NCBI GenBank assembly: GCA_963821885.1
Contig: CAWGFN010000002.1
Span: 682,001 to 746,000, forward strand
Direction of reading: 5' to 3'
Source of the DNA: Oleiagrimonas sp963821885
Lineage (GTDB): Bacteria; Pseudomonadota; Gammaproteobacteria; Xanthomonadales; Rhodanobacteraceae
DNA length: 64,000 bases
In this document: piece by piece, positions 1 to 10,889 of the stretch
Numbering within the stretch: the first letter of the stretch is position 1
Layout: each line of letters starts with the position of its first letter
Made by a program: the position numbers and the translations under genes
Notes under the pieces: generated by a model
The model's input: the letters and a program-made list of their open reading frames with translations, nothing else
Told to the model about the DNA's origin: nothing
The model's database searches: none

Positions 1-1435
<1,435 letters not shown>

Positions 1436-1473
1436 GGTCGGCATCTCTGTGAAATCCGCCCATTGTCGCAGAT

Positions 1474-1517
1474 GGGGACGGAGCACGTTAAGCCGCTGCT
1501 TAACGTGCTCCGTCCCC
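1474..1517. repeat. Perfect 20-bp inverted repeat, REP-like palindrome
   Basis: The left arm (1474-1493, beginning GGGGACGGAGCACG) and right arm (1498-1517) are exact reverse complements around a 4-base loop. The motif GGGGACGGAG resembles REP palindromes spread by RAYT transposases in proteobacteria (family knowledge). It lies between the 3' end of the RND gene and the 5' end of icd. It could stop or stabilise the efflux transcript, but no T-run follows in either direction, so it is not called an intrinsic terminator. Confidence 0.75.
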
Positions 1518-1549
1518 CCTAGTAGGTAGACGAGTGGCTTCCCGTACCC

Positions 1550-4500
1550 CTAGTTGGCAGCTGCGCGCTCCAGCCGCCGCTGGCGACGCCGTTCCCGCCG
1601 ACGCGCCCGGCGCGCCTTGACCCGGTCCGACAGGCAGGTGAAGACCAGGTAGATGGCCGGCGTGCTGAGCAGGGTCAGGCTCTGCGAGATGATCAGGCCG
1701 CCGATCACGGCCACGCCCAGCGGGCGGCGCAGCTCGGCGCCGGCGCCCAGGCCGATGGCCAGCGGCAGCGCCGCCAGGATCGCCACCATGGTGGTCATCA
1801 TGATCGGCCGGAAGCGCACGATGCAGGCCTCGAAGATCGCGTCGCGCGGGCTCATGCCCTGCTCGCGCTGCGCCACCAGGGCGAAGTCGATCATCATGAT
1901 CGCGTTCTTCTTCACCAGGCCGATCAGCAGCACCAGCGCCATCATCGCCACGATCGACAGCTCCATGTTGGCCAGCAGCAGCGCGGCCAGCGCGCCGGTG
2001 CCGGCCGAGGGCAGCGTGGACATGATGGTGACCGGGTGGATCAGGCTCTCGTAGAGCATGCCCAGCACGATGTACACGGCCAGGATCGCGCTCAGCAGCA
2101 GGATCGGCATGCTTGAACTGGCCTGCTGCAGGCGGCGGAAGTTGCTGCCGAGGTTCATCTGGATGTTGCCCGGCAGGCGCATGTCCTTGATGGTCTTGCC
2201 GACCGCCGCCATGCCCGCGCCCATGCCGACGCCCGGCGCCAGGTTGAAGCTGAGGTCCATGGTGGTGAACTGGTCCTCGTGGCTGATCACGGTCGGCTCC
2301 AGTCCCGGCACCTGCCGCGCCACCGCGGTGATCGGGATCATCGCGCCGCTGCTGGTGGTCACGTAGACCTTGTCCAGCGCGGCCGGGGTCTCGGTCTGGC
2401 TGGGCAAGGCGTTGACCACCACGCTGTATTCGTTGGTGCCCTGGTAGATGGTCGACACCCGGCGCTGGCCGAAAGCGTTGTAGAGCGCATCGTCCACTGC
2501 CGACGGGGTCACGCCCAGCCGGCTGGCCGTGGCGCGGTCGATGACCAGGTTCTGGCGCAGGCCGGCTTCGTCCACGTCCGATCCGACGTCGCGGAACATC
2601 GGATTCTTCTTCAGCTCCGCGACCAGTTTCGGCAGCCAGGCCTGCAGCTGGGCCAGGTCGTCGCCCTTCAGGCCGACGCTGTACTCGCCACCCTGGCTGG
2701 TGCCGCCGCCACCACCGCTCCACAGGTCCTGGTGCGCGCGCAGGCGCACCTCCAGCCCCGGGAAGTTGTTGGCCTTCGCGCTCAGGCGCGCCACCACCAT
2801 CTGGGTTGATACGCGCCGGCCATGGCCCAGCGGCTTGAGCTGGATGCTGAACGAGCCGCTGCTGCCGTGGCGCCCGCTGCCCAGGCTGGCGCCGACGTAC
2901 TCCACCGCCGGATCGGCCAGGAACATCTGCGTGATGCGCTCCTGGCGCGCCTTCATGTCGGCGAACGACAGCGTGGCGCCACCGCTGGCGCGCGCCCAGA
3001 TCAGGCCGGTGTCCTGCGGCGGGAACAGGCCGGCGTGGATGCGCATGAACAGCATCACCGTGGCCACGATCAGGATCAGCGGCGACAGCGACATCTTGCC
3101 CGGATGGCGCAGCGCCCACTCCAACCCCTTCCTGTACACCGACAGCATGCCTTCATGGAAGCGGTCCAGCACGCGGCCCAGCCGCGAGGGCTGCCGTTCG
3201 GCATGCGGGCGCAGGAACACCGCGCACAGCGAGGGGGTCAGGGTCAGCGACACCACGGCCGAGACCAGGATCGCCGCCACCAGGGTCACGGTGAACTCGT
3301 TGAAGAACGTGCTGAGGAAGCCGGGCAGGAACATCAGCGGGATGAACACCGCCACCAGCGACAGGGTGATGGAGACGATGGTGAAGCCGATCTCGCTGGC
3401 GCCGGCCAGGGTCGCCTCGCGCGGTGACATGCCCTGGTCGATGTGGCGGATGACGTTCTCGATCATCACGATGGCGTCGTCGACCACGAAGGCGATGGCG
3501 ATGACCAGGGCCAGCAGCGAGAGGTTGTCCAGGGTGAAGTTGAGCAGGTACATCACCACGAACGCGCCGGCCAGCGACATCGGCACGGCCGTCGCCGCGA
3601 TCAGCGTGGGCGCCAGGCGACGCAGGAACATGGCCATGGTCAGGATCACCATGCCCAGGCTGATCAGCAGCGTGAACTGCACTTCCTTGACCGAGTCGCG
3701 GATGGTCGGCGTGCCGTCGTAGTACGGCGTCATCGTGGTGCCCGGCGGCAGCAGCGCGCGCAGCCCGGGAAGCGCGTTCCTGATGCCGTCCACGGTGTCG
3801 ATGACGTTGGCGTCCGGACGCTTGAACAGGTCCAGTTCGATCGCCGGCTTGCCGTTGAACCAGGCCGCCTGGTAGCTGTCCTCGGCGCCCTGGTAGACGT
3901 GCGCGACGTCCTTCAGGCGGATCGGCGTGCCGTTGCGCACGGCGACGATCAGGTTGGCGAAGTCGTCGGCCGTGTGCAGCTGGTCGTTGGTCATCACCGC
4001 CATGGTGGTGTGGCCGTTGTCCAGGATGCCCAGCGGCGAGGTGACGTTGGCCGCGGTCAGCGCGTTGCGCAGGTCGTTCGAGGACAGGCCCATGGCGTTG
4101 AGCGCGTGCAGGTTCACGTCCACGCGCACCGCCGGCTGCGCGCTGCCGGACACGTCGACGTTGGCCACGCCCGGCAGCTGGCTCAGGCGCGGCGACAGCA
4201 GGTTGTTGGCGCGGTTGTACAGCTCCGACAGCGGCTCGGTGTCGGAGGTCAGGGCGATCTGCAGCACCGGGTCGTCGTTGGGGTTGGCCTTGCGGTACAT
4301 CGGCGGCGAGGTGAGGCCGGAAGGCAGGTCCGGCTGCGCCGCGTTGATGGCCGCCTGCACCTGCTGCGCGGCATGATCCAGGTTCACGTCGCTGTCGAAG
4401 AACAGGATGATGAACATGCTGCCTTCGGAGCTGCGCGAGCGCATGGAATCCACGCCCGGCACCTGACCGAGATAGCGCTCCAGCGGCGCGGTCACCGTGG

Positions 4501-4681
4501 TCGCCATGGTCGAGGCGTCGGCCCCGGGCTGGCTGGCGGTGACGAAGATCGCGGGGAAGTTCACCTGCGGCAGCGCGCTGATGGCCAGCAGGCGATAGCA
4601 GACGATGCCGGCGATCAGCAGGCCGATCGCCAGCAGCGATGTACCGATGGGGCGACGAATGAACGGCGCGGAGATGTTCAT
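1550..4681 (-). CDS. mdtC: RND multidrug efflux permease, MdtC/MuxC type
   Basis: Inner-membrane proton/drug antiporter subunit of 1043 residues, the usual size for the family. It begins MNISAPFIRRPIGTSLLAIG, typical of the first RND transmembrane helix. The proton-relay aspartates are at residues 401-402 in the segment FVVDDAIVMIENV, and the matching lysine of a later helix is in VKKNAIMMIDFAL. It is the last gene of a MFP-RND-RND operon, 15 bases after the MdtB-like gene, the arrangement of MdtABC and MuxABC in which two different RND proteins form a heterotrimer. No outer membrane channel is encoded nearby, so a TolC-like partner must come from elsewhere. Substrate cannot be read from sequence. 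Confidence 0.9.
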   Translation of the reverse strand: MNISAPFIRRPIGTSLLAIGLLIAGIVCYRLLAISALPQVNFPAIFVTASQPGADASTMATTVTAPLERYLGQVPGVDSMRSRSSEGSMFIILFFDSDVNLDHAAQQVQAAINAAQPDLPSGLTSPPMYRKANPNDDPVLQIALTSDTEPLSELYNRANNLLSPRLSQLPGVANVDVSGSAQPAVRVDVNLHALNAMGLSSNDLRNALTAANVTSPLGILDNGHTTMAVMTNDQLHTADDFANLIVAVRNGTPIRLKDVAHVYQGAEDSYQAAWFNGKPAIELDLFKRPDANVIDTVDGIRNALPGLRALLPPGTTMTPYYDGTPTIRDSVKEVQFTLLISLGMVILTMAMFLRRLAPTLIAATAVPMSLAGAFVVMYLLNFTLDNLSLLALVIAIAFVVDDAIVMIENVIRHIDQGMSPREATLAGASEIGFTIVSITLSLVAVFIPLMFLPGFLSTFFNEFTVTLVAAILVSAVVSLTLTPSLCAVFLRPHAERQPSRLGRVLDRFHEGMLSVYRKGLEWALRHPGKMSLSPLILIVATVMLFMRIHAGLFPPQDTGLIWARASGGATLSFADMKARQERITQMFLADPAVEYVGASLGSGRHGSSGSFSIQLKPLGHGRRVSTQMVVARLSAKANNFPGLEVRLRAHQDLWSGGGGGTSQGGEYSVGLKGDDLAQLQAWLPKLVAELKKNPMFRDVGSDVDEAGLRQNLVIDRATASRLGVTPSAVDDALYNAFGQRRVSTIYQGTNEYSVVVNALPSQTETPAALDKVYVTTSSGAMIPITAVARQVPGLEPTVISHEDQFTTMDLSFNLAPGVGMGAGMAAVGKTIKDMRLPGNIQMNLGSNFRRLQQASSSMPILLLSAILAVYIVLGMLYESLIHPVTIMSTLPSAGTGALAALLLANMELSIVAMMALVLLIGLVKKNAIMMIDFALVAQREQGMSPRDAIFEACIVRFRPIMMTTMVAILAALPLAIGLGAGAELRRPLGVAVIGGLIISQSLTLLSTPAIYLVFTCLSDRVKARRARRRERRRQRRLERAAAN

Positions 4682-4696
4682 GCCGAACGCCGGTCC

Positions 4697-7600
4697 CTAG
4701 GCCTGTCCACGCTGTCCGGCGAGAGCCGGGGCGGCGCTTTTGCGGCGCGCGTCCAGCCAGCCCGAGAAGCGCTCCATGTAGAGGTAGATCACCGGCGTGG
4801 TGTACAGCGTCACCAGCTGCGACAGCAGCAATCCGCCGACGATCGACACACCCAGCGGCTGGCGCAGCTCAGAACCGATGCCGGTGCCCAGGGCCAGTGG
4901 CAACGCGCCGAACAGCGCCGCGAAGGTGGTCATCATGATCGGCCGGAAGCGCAGCAGGCAGGCGCGCCGGATGGCGTCGTGGGCATTCATGCCGGTGCGC
5001 CGGGCCTCGATGGCGAAGTCGATCATCATGATCGCGTTCTTCTTGACGATGCCGATCAGCAGGATGATGCCGACGATACCGTCCACCGACAGGCTCATGC
5101 CGAAGATCATCAGCGCCAGCAGCGCGCCGACGCCGGCCGGCGGCAGCGTGGAGATGATGGTCAGTGGGTGGATGTAGCTCTCGTAGAGCACGCCCAGCAC
5201 GATGTAGATCACCACGATGGCGGCCAGCAGCAGCAGGATTTCGTCGCCGACCGAGGCGGAGAACTCGGCCGCCTTGCCGATGAACTGGCCCTGCACCGAG
5301 GCCGGCGCGCCGAGATTGGCCTCGGCCCGGTGGATGGCGTCGACGGCCTCGGACAGCGAGTAGCCCGGCGCCAGGTTGAAGGAAATGGTCACCGCCGGCA
5401 GCTGGTTCTGGTGGCTGATCACCAGCGGCGCGTTCTGCACGCTGGCGCTGACCACGCTGGCCAGCGGCACCGTGCTGCCGCCGCCCAGGGGGATGCCGGT
5501 GTTGGACTGGCCGATGCCGGTGGCGGTGGCCGAATTGGCCGAGCGCACCATGCCGTAGCTGGTGGCGTTGGAACCGGTCAGCGCGCCGCTGCCGTTGCTG
5601 CGCACGGTCAGCTTGTTGAGCAGGTCCGACGAGTTGCGGAACTGCGGCGCCACCTCCAGCACCACGCGGTACTGGTTGAGCTGGGTGAAGATGGTCGAGA
5701 TCTGCCGCTGGCCGTAGGCGTCGTACAGCGTGTCGTCGATGGTCTGCACCGGCACGCCCAGGCGGCTGGCCTTGTCGCGGTCGATCTGCAGGTGCAGGGC
5801 GTTGCCGCGGTCGGCCAGGTTGTTGTCGACGTCGGCCAGCTCGGGCAGCCGGCGCATGGCATCGGTCATGCGCGAGGCGTAGGTGGACAGCTCGTCCGAA
5901 TCGACGTCGGACATGGCGTACTGGTACTCGGTCGCCGAGACCCGGGTGTCCAGGGTGATGTCCTGCACCGGCTTGAGGAACAGCGCCACGCCGGGAATGT
6001 CGGCCACGTCCTTCTGCAGGCGCGCGACCACGTCCTGCAGGTTGCCGCGGTCGCCACGCGGTTTCAGCACGATGCTGATCTGGCCCTGGTTGAGGGTCGG
6101 GTTGATGGAGCCGGCGCCGATGAAGCTGGCCACGCCGGACACCGCCGGATCCTTGCCGATCGCCTCGGCCACGGCCTTGGTGCGCTGCTCCATGGCCTTG
6201 AAGGCGATGTTGTCGTCGGCCTGCACCACGCCGGTGATCATGCCGGTGTCCTGCTCGGGCAGCAGGCCCTTGGGGATGGTCACGTACAGCGCCACGGTCA
6301 CCAGCACGCTGATGCCGAACACCAGCATGGTCAGGCGCTGGTGGGCGAACACCCAGTCCAGGCTGCGCGCGTACAGGTCCACCGTGCGCGACCACAGGGT
6401 GCGCTTGCCGGCCTTGGCCGCGCGTTCGTGGGCGTCGTCGCCCTCCGGCAACGCGTCGGGCTTGAGCAGGTAGGCGCACATCATCGGCGTCAGCGTCAGC
6501 GACACCAGCATGGAGATCGCCACCGCGGTCGACAGCACCCAGGCGAATTCGTGGAACAGGCGGCCGGTGACGCCGGGCATCAGCAGCAGCGGCAGGAACA
6601 CCGCGATAAGCGACACGGTCAGCGACAGCACCGTGAAGCCGATCTCGCGCGCGCCGGTCTCGGCGGCCTCGGGGCCGCTCTTGCCCTGCTCGATGTAGCG
6701 CACGATGTTCTCGATCATCACGATCGCATCGTCGACCACGAAGCCGGTGGCCACGGTCAGCGCCATCAGCGACAGGTTGTCCAGCGACAGGCCGGTGAAG
6801 GACATCACCGCGAAGGTGCCCAGCAGCGACAGCGGCACCGCCACCGACGGGATCACCGTGGCCCACAGGCGGCGCAGGAACACGAAGATCACCGCCACCA
6901 CCAGCAGCACGGTGAGCATCAGGGTGAACTCGACGTCGTGCACCGAGGCGCGGATGGTCACGGTGCGGTCGGCGAACACGCCCAGGTGCACGCCGGCGGG
7001 CAGCACGCCGCGCAACTGCGGCATCAGCGCGCGGATGCGCTGCACGGTGTCGATGATGTTGGCGCCCGGCTGGCGGCGGATGTCCAGCAGCACCGCCGGC
7101 TTGCCGTCGGCCCAGGCCGCCAGCTGGTCGTTCTCGACGCCGTTGACCACCTTGGCCACGTCGCGCAGGTGCACCGGCGCGCCATTCTTGTAGCTGATGA
7201 TGACGTCGCCGTACTCGGCGGCGCTGGACAGCTGGTCGTTGGTGCCGATCGAATAGGTCTGGGTGGCGCCGTTCAGGGTGCCCTTGGCGGCATTGACGTT
7301 GGCCCGGGTCAGCGCGCTGCGCACGTCCTCCAGGGTCAGGCCCAGGTTGCCCAGCTGCGCCGGGTTGACCTGCACGCGCACCGCCGGCTTGACGTTGCCG
7401 GCGATCGACACCAGGCCCACGCCCGACACCTGCGAGAGCTTCTGCGCGATGATCGAGTCGGCGTAGTTGTTGACCTCGCGCAGCGGCAGGCTGTCGGAGG
7501 TCATCACCAGGGTCATGATCGGCGCATCGGCCGGATTGACCCGGTTGTAGACCGGCTGGTACGGCAGCCCGCCGGGCAGCCGCGCCGCGCGCAGGGCCGA

Positions 7601-7927
7601 CTGCACGTCCTGCGCGGCGACATCGATGTCGCGGTTCATGGTGAACTGCAGGACGATGGTCGACAAACCGGCTGAGCTGTCCGAGCTCATCATCTGGATG
7701 CCGGAAATCTGCCCCAGCTGACGCTCCAGCGGCGTGGTCACCAGGGTGGCCACGGTCTGCGCGCTGGCGCCGGGGTACTGGGTGGTCACGACCAGGGTCG
7801 GCGCGTCGATCTCCGGCAAGGCCGAGACCGGCAGCGCGCGATAGCCGAGGATGCCCAGCAGCAACACCGCCGCCATCAGCAGCGAGGTGGCGATCGGACG
7901 GCGGATGAATATGCTCGAGAAGCCCAC
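4697..7927 (-). CDS. mdtB: RND multidrug efflux permease, MdtB/MuxB type
   Basis: Second RND subunit, 1076 residues. The N-terminus MGFSSIFIRRPIATSLLMAA and the ALPVSALPEIDAPTLVV segment match MdtB-type proteins. Transmembrane helix 4 carries the aspartate pair at 399-400 (FVVDDAIVMIENI) and a later helix the VKKNAIMMIDFA lysine motif, so the proton relay is intact. A Ser/Gly/Thr-rich insertion near residues 775-805 (GSGALTGSNATSYG and onward) lengthens it slightly compared with its partner. It starts 56 bases after the adaptor gene and ends 15 bases before the MdtC-like gene, so the three are almost certainly cotranscribed. Confidence 0.9.
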   Translation of the reverse strand: MGFSSIFIRRPIATSLLMAAVLLLGILGYRALPVSALPEIDAPTLVVTTQYPGASAQTVATLVTTPLERQLGQISGIQMMSSDSSAGLSTIVLQFTMNRDIDVAAQDVQSALRAARLPGGLPYQPVYNRVNPADAPIMTLVMTSDSLPLREVNNYADSIIAQKLSQVSGVGLVSIAGNVKPAVRVQVNPAQLGNLGLTLEDVRSALTRANVNAAKGTLNGATQTYSIGTNDQLSSAAEYGDVIISYKNGAPVHLRDVAKVVNGVENDQLAAWADGKPAVLLDIRRQPGANIIDTVQRIRALMPQLRGVLPAGVHLGVFADRTVTIRASVHDVEFTLMLTVLLVVAVIFVFLRRLWATVIPSVAVPLSLLGTFAVMSFTGLSLDNLSLMALTVATGFVVDDAIVMIENIVRYIEQGKSGPEAAETGAREIGFTVLSLTVSLIAVFLPLLLMPGVTGRLFHEFAWVLSTAVAISMLVSLTLTPMMCAYLLKPDALPEGDDAHERAAKAGKRTLWSRTVDLYARSLDWVFAHQRLTMLVFGISVLVTVALYVTIPKGLLPEQDTGMITGVVQADDNIAFKAMEQRTKAVAEAIGKDPAVSGVASFIGAGSINPTLNQGQISIVLKPRGDRGNLQDVVARLQKDVADIPGVALFLKPVQDITLDTRVSATEYQYAMSDVDSDELSTYASRMTDAMRRLPELADVDNNLADRGNALHLQIDRDKASRLGVPVQTIDDTLYDAYGQRQISTIFTQLNQYRVVLEVAPQFRNSSDLLNKLTVRSNGSGALTGSNATSYGMVRSANSATATGIGQSNTGIPLGGGSTVPLASVVSASVQNAPLVISHQNQLPAVTISFNLAPGYSLSEAVDAIHRAEANLGAPASVQGQFIGKAAEFSASVGDEILLLLAAIVVIYIVLGVLYESYIHPLTIISTLPPAGVGALLALMIFGMSLSVDGIVGIILLIGIVKKNAIMMIDFAIEARRTGMNAHDAIRRACLLRFRPIMMTTFAALFGALPLALGTGIGSELRQPLGVSIVGGLLLSQLVTLYTTPVIYLYMERFSGWLDARRKSAAPALAGQRGQA

Positions 7928-7983
7928 GCTATGCGATTCCTGCTCTGATGTTCAGGTGATGCCGGCGACTGACCGGGACCCGG

Positions 7984-9225
7984 TCAATGACGCCCGCCAC
8001 GGCCGCGTCCCTGGCCCTGCTCGGCCTTCTTGATCTGCGCCTCGGTCGGCGCCTTGGGCACCTCGCCGGGCTTGTAGGCCGACACCTTGCTGCCGGGCTT
8101 GAGCCGGAACTGGCCTTCGGTGACCACCTTCTCGCCCACCTTCAGGCCGCTGCCGATCAGCGACTCGGTGTCGCCGTCCTCGCCAGCCACCACCACCCTG
8201 CGCATCTCGACGGTGTCGTCCTTGCCGACCACGTAGACATAGTCGCCGTCCGGACCGCGCTGGACCGCCTGGCTGGGCACCACCAGGCCGCCCTCGACCG
8301 TCTTCACGCGCATGCGCACGTTGACGAACTGGCCCGGCCACAGGGAGTTTTCGCCATTGGCGAACTCGGCCTTGAGCTGGAACGTGCCGGTGCTGGTGTT
8401 GATCTGGTTGTCGATCACCTTGAGCACGCCGTCGCCGGCGATCACGTGGCTGTCCACGCGATCCAGGGCACTGACCGGCAGCGTGCCTTCGGAGGCCTCG
8501 GCCCTGCGCACGCGGTCCAGGTCCTGCTCGGGCAGCGTGAACACCACGTTGATCGGATGCACCTGGGTCAGGACCACGATGGTGTCGGAAGTCGACAGCA
8601 CGTTGCCGGGATCGACCTGGCGGATGCCGGCCAGGCCGTCGATCGGCGCGGTGACGCTGGTGTAGTCCAGGTTGACCCGGGCCGATTCGACGCTGGCCTT
8701 GTCACCGGCCACCGCGGCCGCGTACTGGCTGACCGTGTTGCGCTGGGTCTCCAGGTCCTGCTGCGAGATGAAGCCCTTCTTGACCAGGTCCTCGCTGCGC
8801 TTGAGGTTGGAGCGAGCGGTGTCCAGCTGCGCCTGGTCCTGCCTCTGCCGCGCCACGGCCTGGTCGTAGGCCGCGCGGTAGGTGCGCGGATCGATCCGGG
8901 CGATCACCTGGCCCTTCTTGACCTTGCCGCCCTCGGCGAAGCTGAGGTCCAGCAGCCGGCCCGGGACCTGCGGACGCAGGCTGACCGTGTACTTGGCCTG
9001 CACCGTGCCCAGCGCGGTCAGGTAGACCGGCACGTTCTTCCTGGCCACCGGCACCGCGGTGACCGGGATCGGTCCCTTGTCGCCCGCGTCCTGCCCGCCG
9101 CGCATGGCGGCCGAACCCGGACGCCCGCCGGTCGCGCCGGGCTTGCCGCCGTGACACATGCGCAGGCCCAGCAGGGCCACGACCAGGATGACGATGACGA
9201 TGAGCGCGATTTTCCAACGCGACAT
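7984..9225 (-). CDS. mdtA: RND efflux periplasmic adaptor (membrane fusion protein), MdtA type
   Basis: Links the RND pump to the outer membrane channel. 413 residues, like MdtA. One N-terminal membrane anchor (residues ~5-22, IALIVIVILVVALLGLRMC) is followed by a Gly-rich linker, a lipoyl/barrel-sandwich half (VSLRPQVPGRLLDLSFAEGG), an alpha-hairpin (~110-170), the second lipoyl half (APIDGLAGIRQVDPGNVL) and beta-barrel and membrane-proximal domains (GQFVNVRMRVKT). First gene of the efflux operon. The C-terminus is basic and Gly-rich (GQGRGRGGRH). The cysteine at the end of the anchor is not in a good lipobox, so membrane anchoring by the helix is more likely than lipidation. Confidence 0.92.
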   Translation of the reverse strand: MSRWKIALIVIVILVVALLGLRMCHGGKPGATGGRPGSAAMRGGQDAGDKGPIPVTAVPVARKNVPVYLTALGTVQAKYTVSLRPQVPGRLLDLSFAEGGKVKKGQVIARIDPRTYRAAYDQAVARQRQDQAQLDTARSNLKRSEDLVKKGFISQQDLETQRNTVSQYAAAVAGDKASVESARVNLDYTSVTAPIDGLAGIRQVDPGNVLSTSDTIVVLTQVHPINVVFTLPEQDLDRVRRAEASEGTLPVSALDRVDSHVIAGDGVLKVIDNQINTSTGTFQLKAEFANGENSLWPGQFVNVRMRVKTVEGGLVVPSQAVQRGPDGDYVYVVGKDDTVEMRRVVVAGEDGDTESLIGSGLKVGEKVVTEGQFRLKPGSKVSAYKPGEVPKAPTEAQIKKAEQGQGRGRGGRH

Positions 9226-9542
9226 GGAATAACTCCGTGATTGATTGCTGCCTGGTGCACCCGGATAACACCGGGCAAGTGGGGCTCATGACGAGCCGCC
9301 GCCAATTGTTCGTGACGGTCGCGCACGAGCCATCGACCGAGGATCCGGACGTAGCATAGAGGGTTCAAAACGAACCGTAACACTGCCAGTTGACACAGAT
9401 GCGGCATGACTGATGGCACATACGCGGCCACAGCGTCCTCAGATCATGCTTTTTCCACCCCGCCGGGGCCGCTATACTCGATGCCTTCATGCGCCGGGCC
9501 AGCCTGTTGCCGGCCCTCCACCATCCAATCGAGGCACTACGA
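9226..9542. other. Divergent intergenic region between efflux operon and cytochrome c gene
   Basis: 317 bases without a convincing gene. It must hold the promoter of the leftward efflux operon and of the rightward cytochrome. A good -10 (TATACT, 9473-9478) precedes the cytochrome gene, with only a weak T-rich -35. A TTGACA is present at about 9392, with no convincing -10 at the right distance. No clear operator palindrome and no regulator gene next to the efflux operon were seen. Confidence 0.4.
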
Positions 9543-10076
9543 GTGAGCGGTCCCATCAGCAAATCCGACCAGAGTTTTCTGCGTCAGTTCTCCATGGTGA
9601 TCATCATCCTGATGCTGATCGCCCTGGCATTGGGCTTCCTGGCCGTGCACATCTATGACGCGGCGCCCAAGGACGAGGTCCCGGGCGGACGGGCGGTGAC
9701 CGAGCAGCGCATCGCCCCGGTGGCCGGCGTGTACGCCGGCACGTCCGGCCAGGCCGCCATCGAGGCCGCGCAGGCCGCCGCCGACAAGGCCGCCGCCGCG
9801 CAGGTCGCCTACGGCGGCACCACCGACGGCAAGACCATCTACGGCCAGTTGTGCCACAGCTGCCACACCGCTGGCGTGGCCGGCGCGCCGAAGCTGGGCG
9901 ACAAGGCCGCCTGGAAGGCGCGCATCGCCCAGGGCATCGCCACCCTGGTCAAGCACGCCGAGGAAGGCTATACCGGCCCGGACGGCAACCACATGCCGGC
10001 GCGCGGCGGCAATCCGTCGCTGTCGGACGCCCAGGTCGAGGCGACCGTCAAGTGGATGGTCAGCCAGTCGAAGTAA
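9543..10076 (+). CDS. Membrane-anchored mono-haem cytochrome c (c5-like)
   Basis: Electron carrier facing the periplasm, 177 residues. GTG start at 9543 chosen because GAGG lies 8 bases upstream (9531-9534). An N-terminal helix (residues ~18-37, MVIIILMLIALALGFLAVHI) anchors it, then an Ala-rich linker leads to a C-terminal cytochrome domain with one haem motif CHSCH (C104, C107, H108) and a likely methionine ligand M151 in HMPARGG. This layout fits class I cytochrome c5/c555-type proteins that feed terminal oxidases. It stands alone on the plus strand, with its own -10 box and a terminator downstream. The physiological partner cannot be inferred. Confidence 0.88.
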   Translation: MSGPISKSDQSFLRQFSMVIIILMLIALALGFLAVHIYDAAPKDEVPGGRAVTEQRIAPVAGVYAGTSGQAAIEAAQAAADKAAAAQVAYGGTTDGKTIYGQLCHSCHTAGVAGAPKLGDKAAWKARIAQGIATLVKHAEEGYTGPDGNHMPARGGNPSLSDAQVEATVKWMVSQSK

Positions 10077-10109
10077 TGGCCCGGGCGCGGCCCGATCGCG
10101 TCCACGGAG

Positions 10110-10132
10110 ATGCCGCCTGCGGGCGGCATTTT
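10110..10132 (+). terminator. Intrinsic terminator after the cytochrome c gene
   Basis: Eight-base stem ATGCCGCC / GGCGGCAT with loop TGCG, followed by TTTT. It lies 34 bases after the cytochrome stop codon. The short T-run makes it moderate. Confidence 0.6.
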
Positions 10133-10199
10133 CATGTCCGTCGACGGCTCCGGACGCCCCTGACTCCTTCGCCACCACGCCGACGGTTATGATGCACCG

Positions 10200-10889
10200 A
10201 TGAACGAAACCATCCTGCCACCCGCCCCCGAGGTGTTCCCGGATGCCGCCTGCAGCTTCGCGCTGCGCGGGCCGGCCGGGCGCCTGGAAGTCAGCGTCGA
10301 CCTGCCCGAGGACGCGCCGCGGCAGGGCGTGGCGATCATCTGCCATCCGCACCCGCAGCACGGCGGCACCATGCACAACAAGGTGGTGACCATGCTCGAG
10401 CGCAGCCTGCGCGAATCGGGCCTGACCACCCTGCGCTTCAATTTCCGCGGCGTCGGCGCCTCGGAGGGCGAGTACGACGAGGGCCGGGGCGAAAGCGATG
10501 ACCTGGCTGCCGTGGTCGACTGGGTGCGCAGCCGCCGCGGCGGCGATGCGATCTGGCTGGCCGGGTTCTCCTTCGGCAGCTACGTGGCCCTGCGCAGCGC
10601 CGCGCGGCTCGGCGCCGATGCCCTGATCACCGTCGCCCCGCCGGTCGGCCGCTGGGATTTCGAGGGTTTCGACATGCCGGCCTGCCCGTGGCTGCTGATC
10701 CAGGGCGAGGAGGACGAGGTGGTCGATCCCGAGGCGGTGTTTGCCTGGGCGGAAAAACTGAAGCCCGCGCCCAACGTGGTGCGCATGCCCGAGACCAGCC
10801 ATTTCTTCCACCGCCGTCTGATGGACCTGCGCGGCGCGCTGAAGAACGGCGTGCGCGCCTGGCTGCCGCCGCTGCGCGAGGCCGGATGA
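10200..10889 (+). CDS. Alpha/beta hydrolase (COG2945-like, dienelactone hydrolase fold)
   Basis: 229-residue cytoplasmic protein without signal peptide. An early CHPHPQHGGTMHNKVV motif and FNFRGVGASEG strand are characteristic of the COG2945 hydrolases; the nucleophile elbow is GFSFGS with Ser124. Candidate acid is in GEEDEVVD (172-176) and candidate histidine is H201 or H204 in TSHFFH. Substrate is unknown. The stop overlaps the start of zapE by ATGA, so the two are translationally coupled; this pairing does not itself reveal function. Confidence 0.87.
   Translation: MNETILPPAPEVFPDAACSFALRGPAGRLEVSVDLPEDAPRQGVAIICHPHPQHGGTMHNKVVTMLERSLRESGLTTLRFNFRGVGASEGEYDEGRGESDDLAAVVDWVRSRRGGDAIWLAGFSFGSYVALRSAARLGADALITVAPPVGRWDFEGFDMPACPWLLIQGEEDEVVDPEAVFAWAEKLKPAPNVVRMPETSHFFHRRLMDLRGALKNGVRAWLPPLREAG

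Noticed and set aside
3443..7675. Plus-strand open frame of 1410 codons opposite the RND genes
   Set aside because: It is the antisense of two intact RND transporters; the translation is His/Gln/Gly/Val-rich low complexity, an effect of high-GC third positions.
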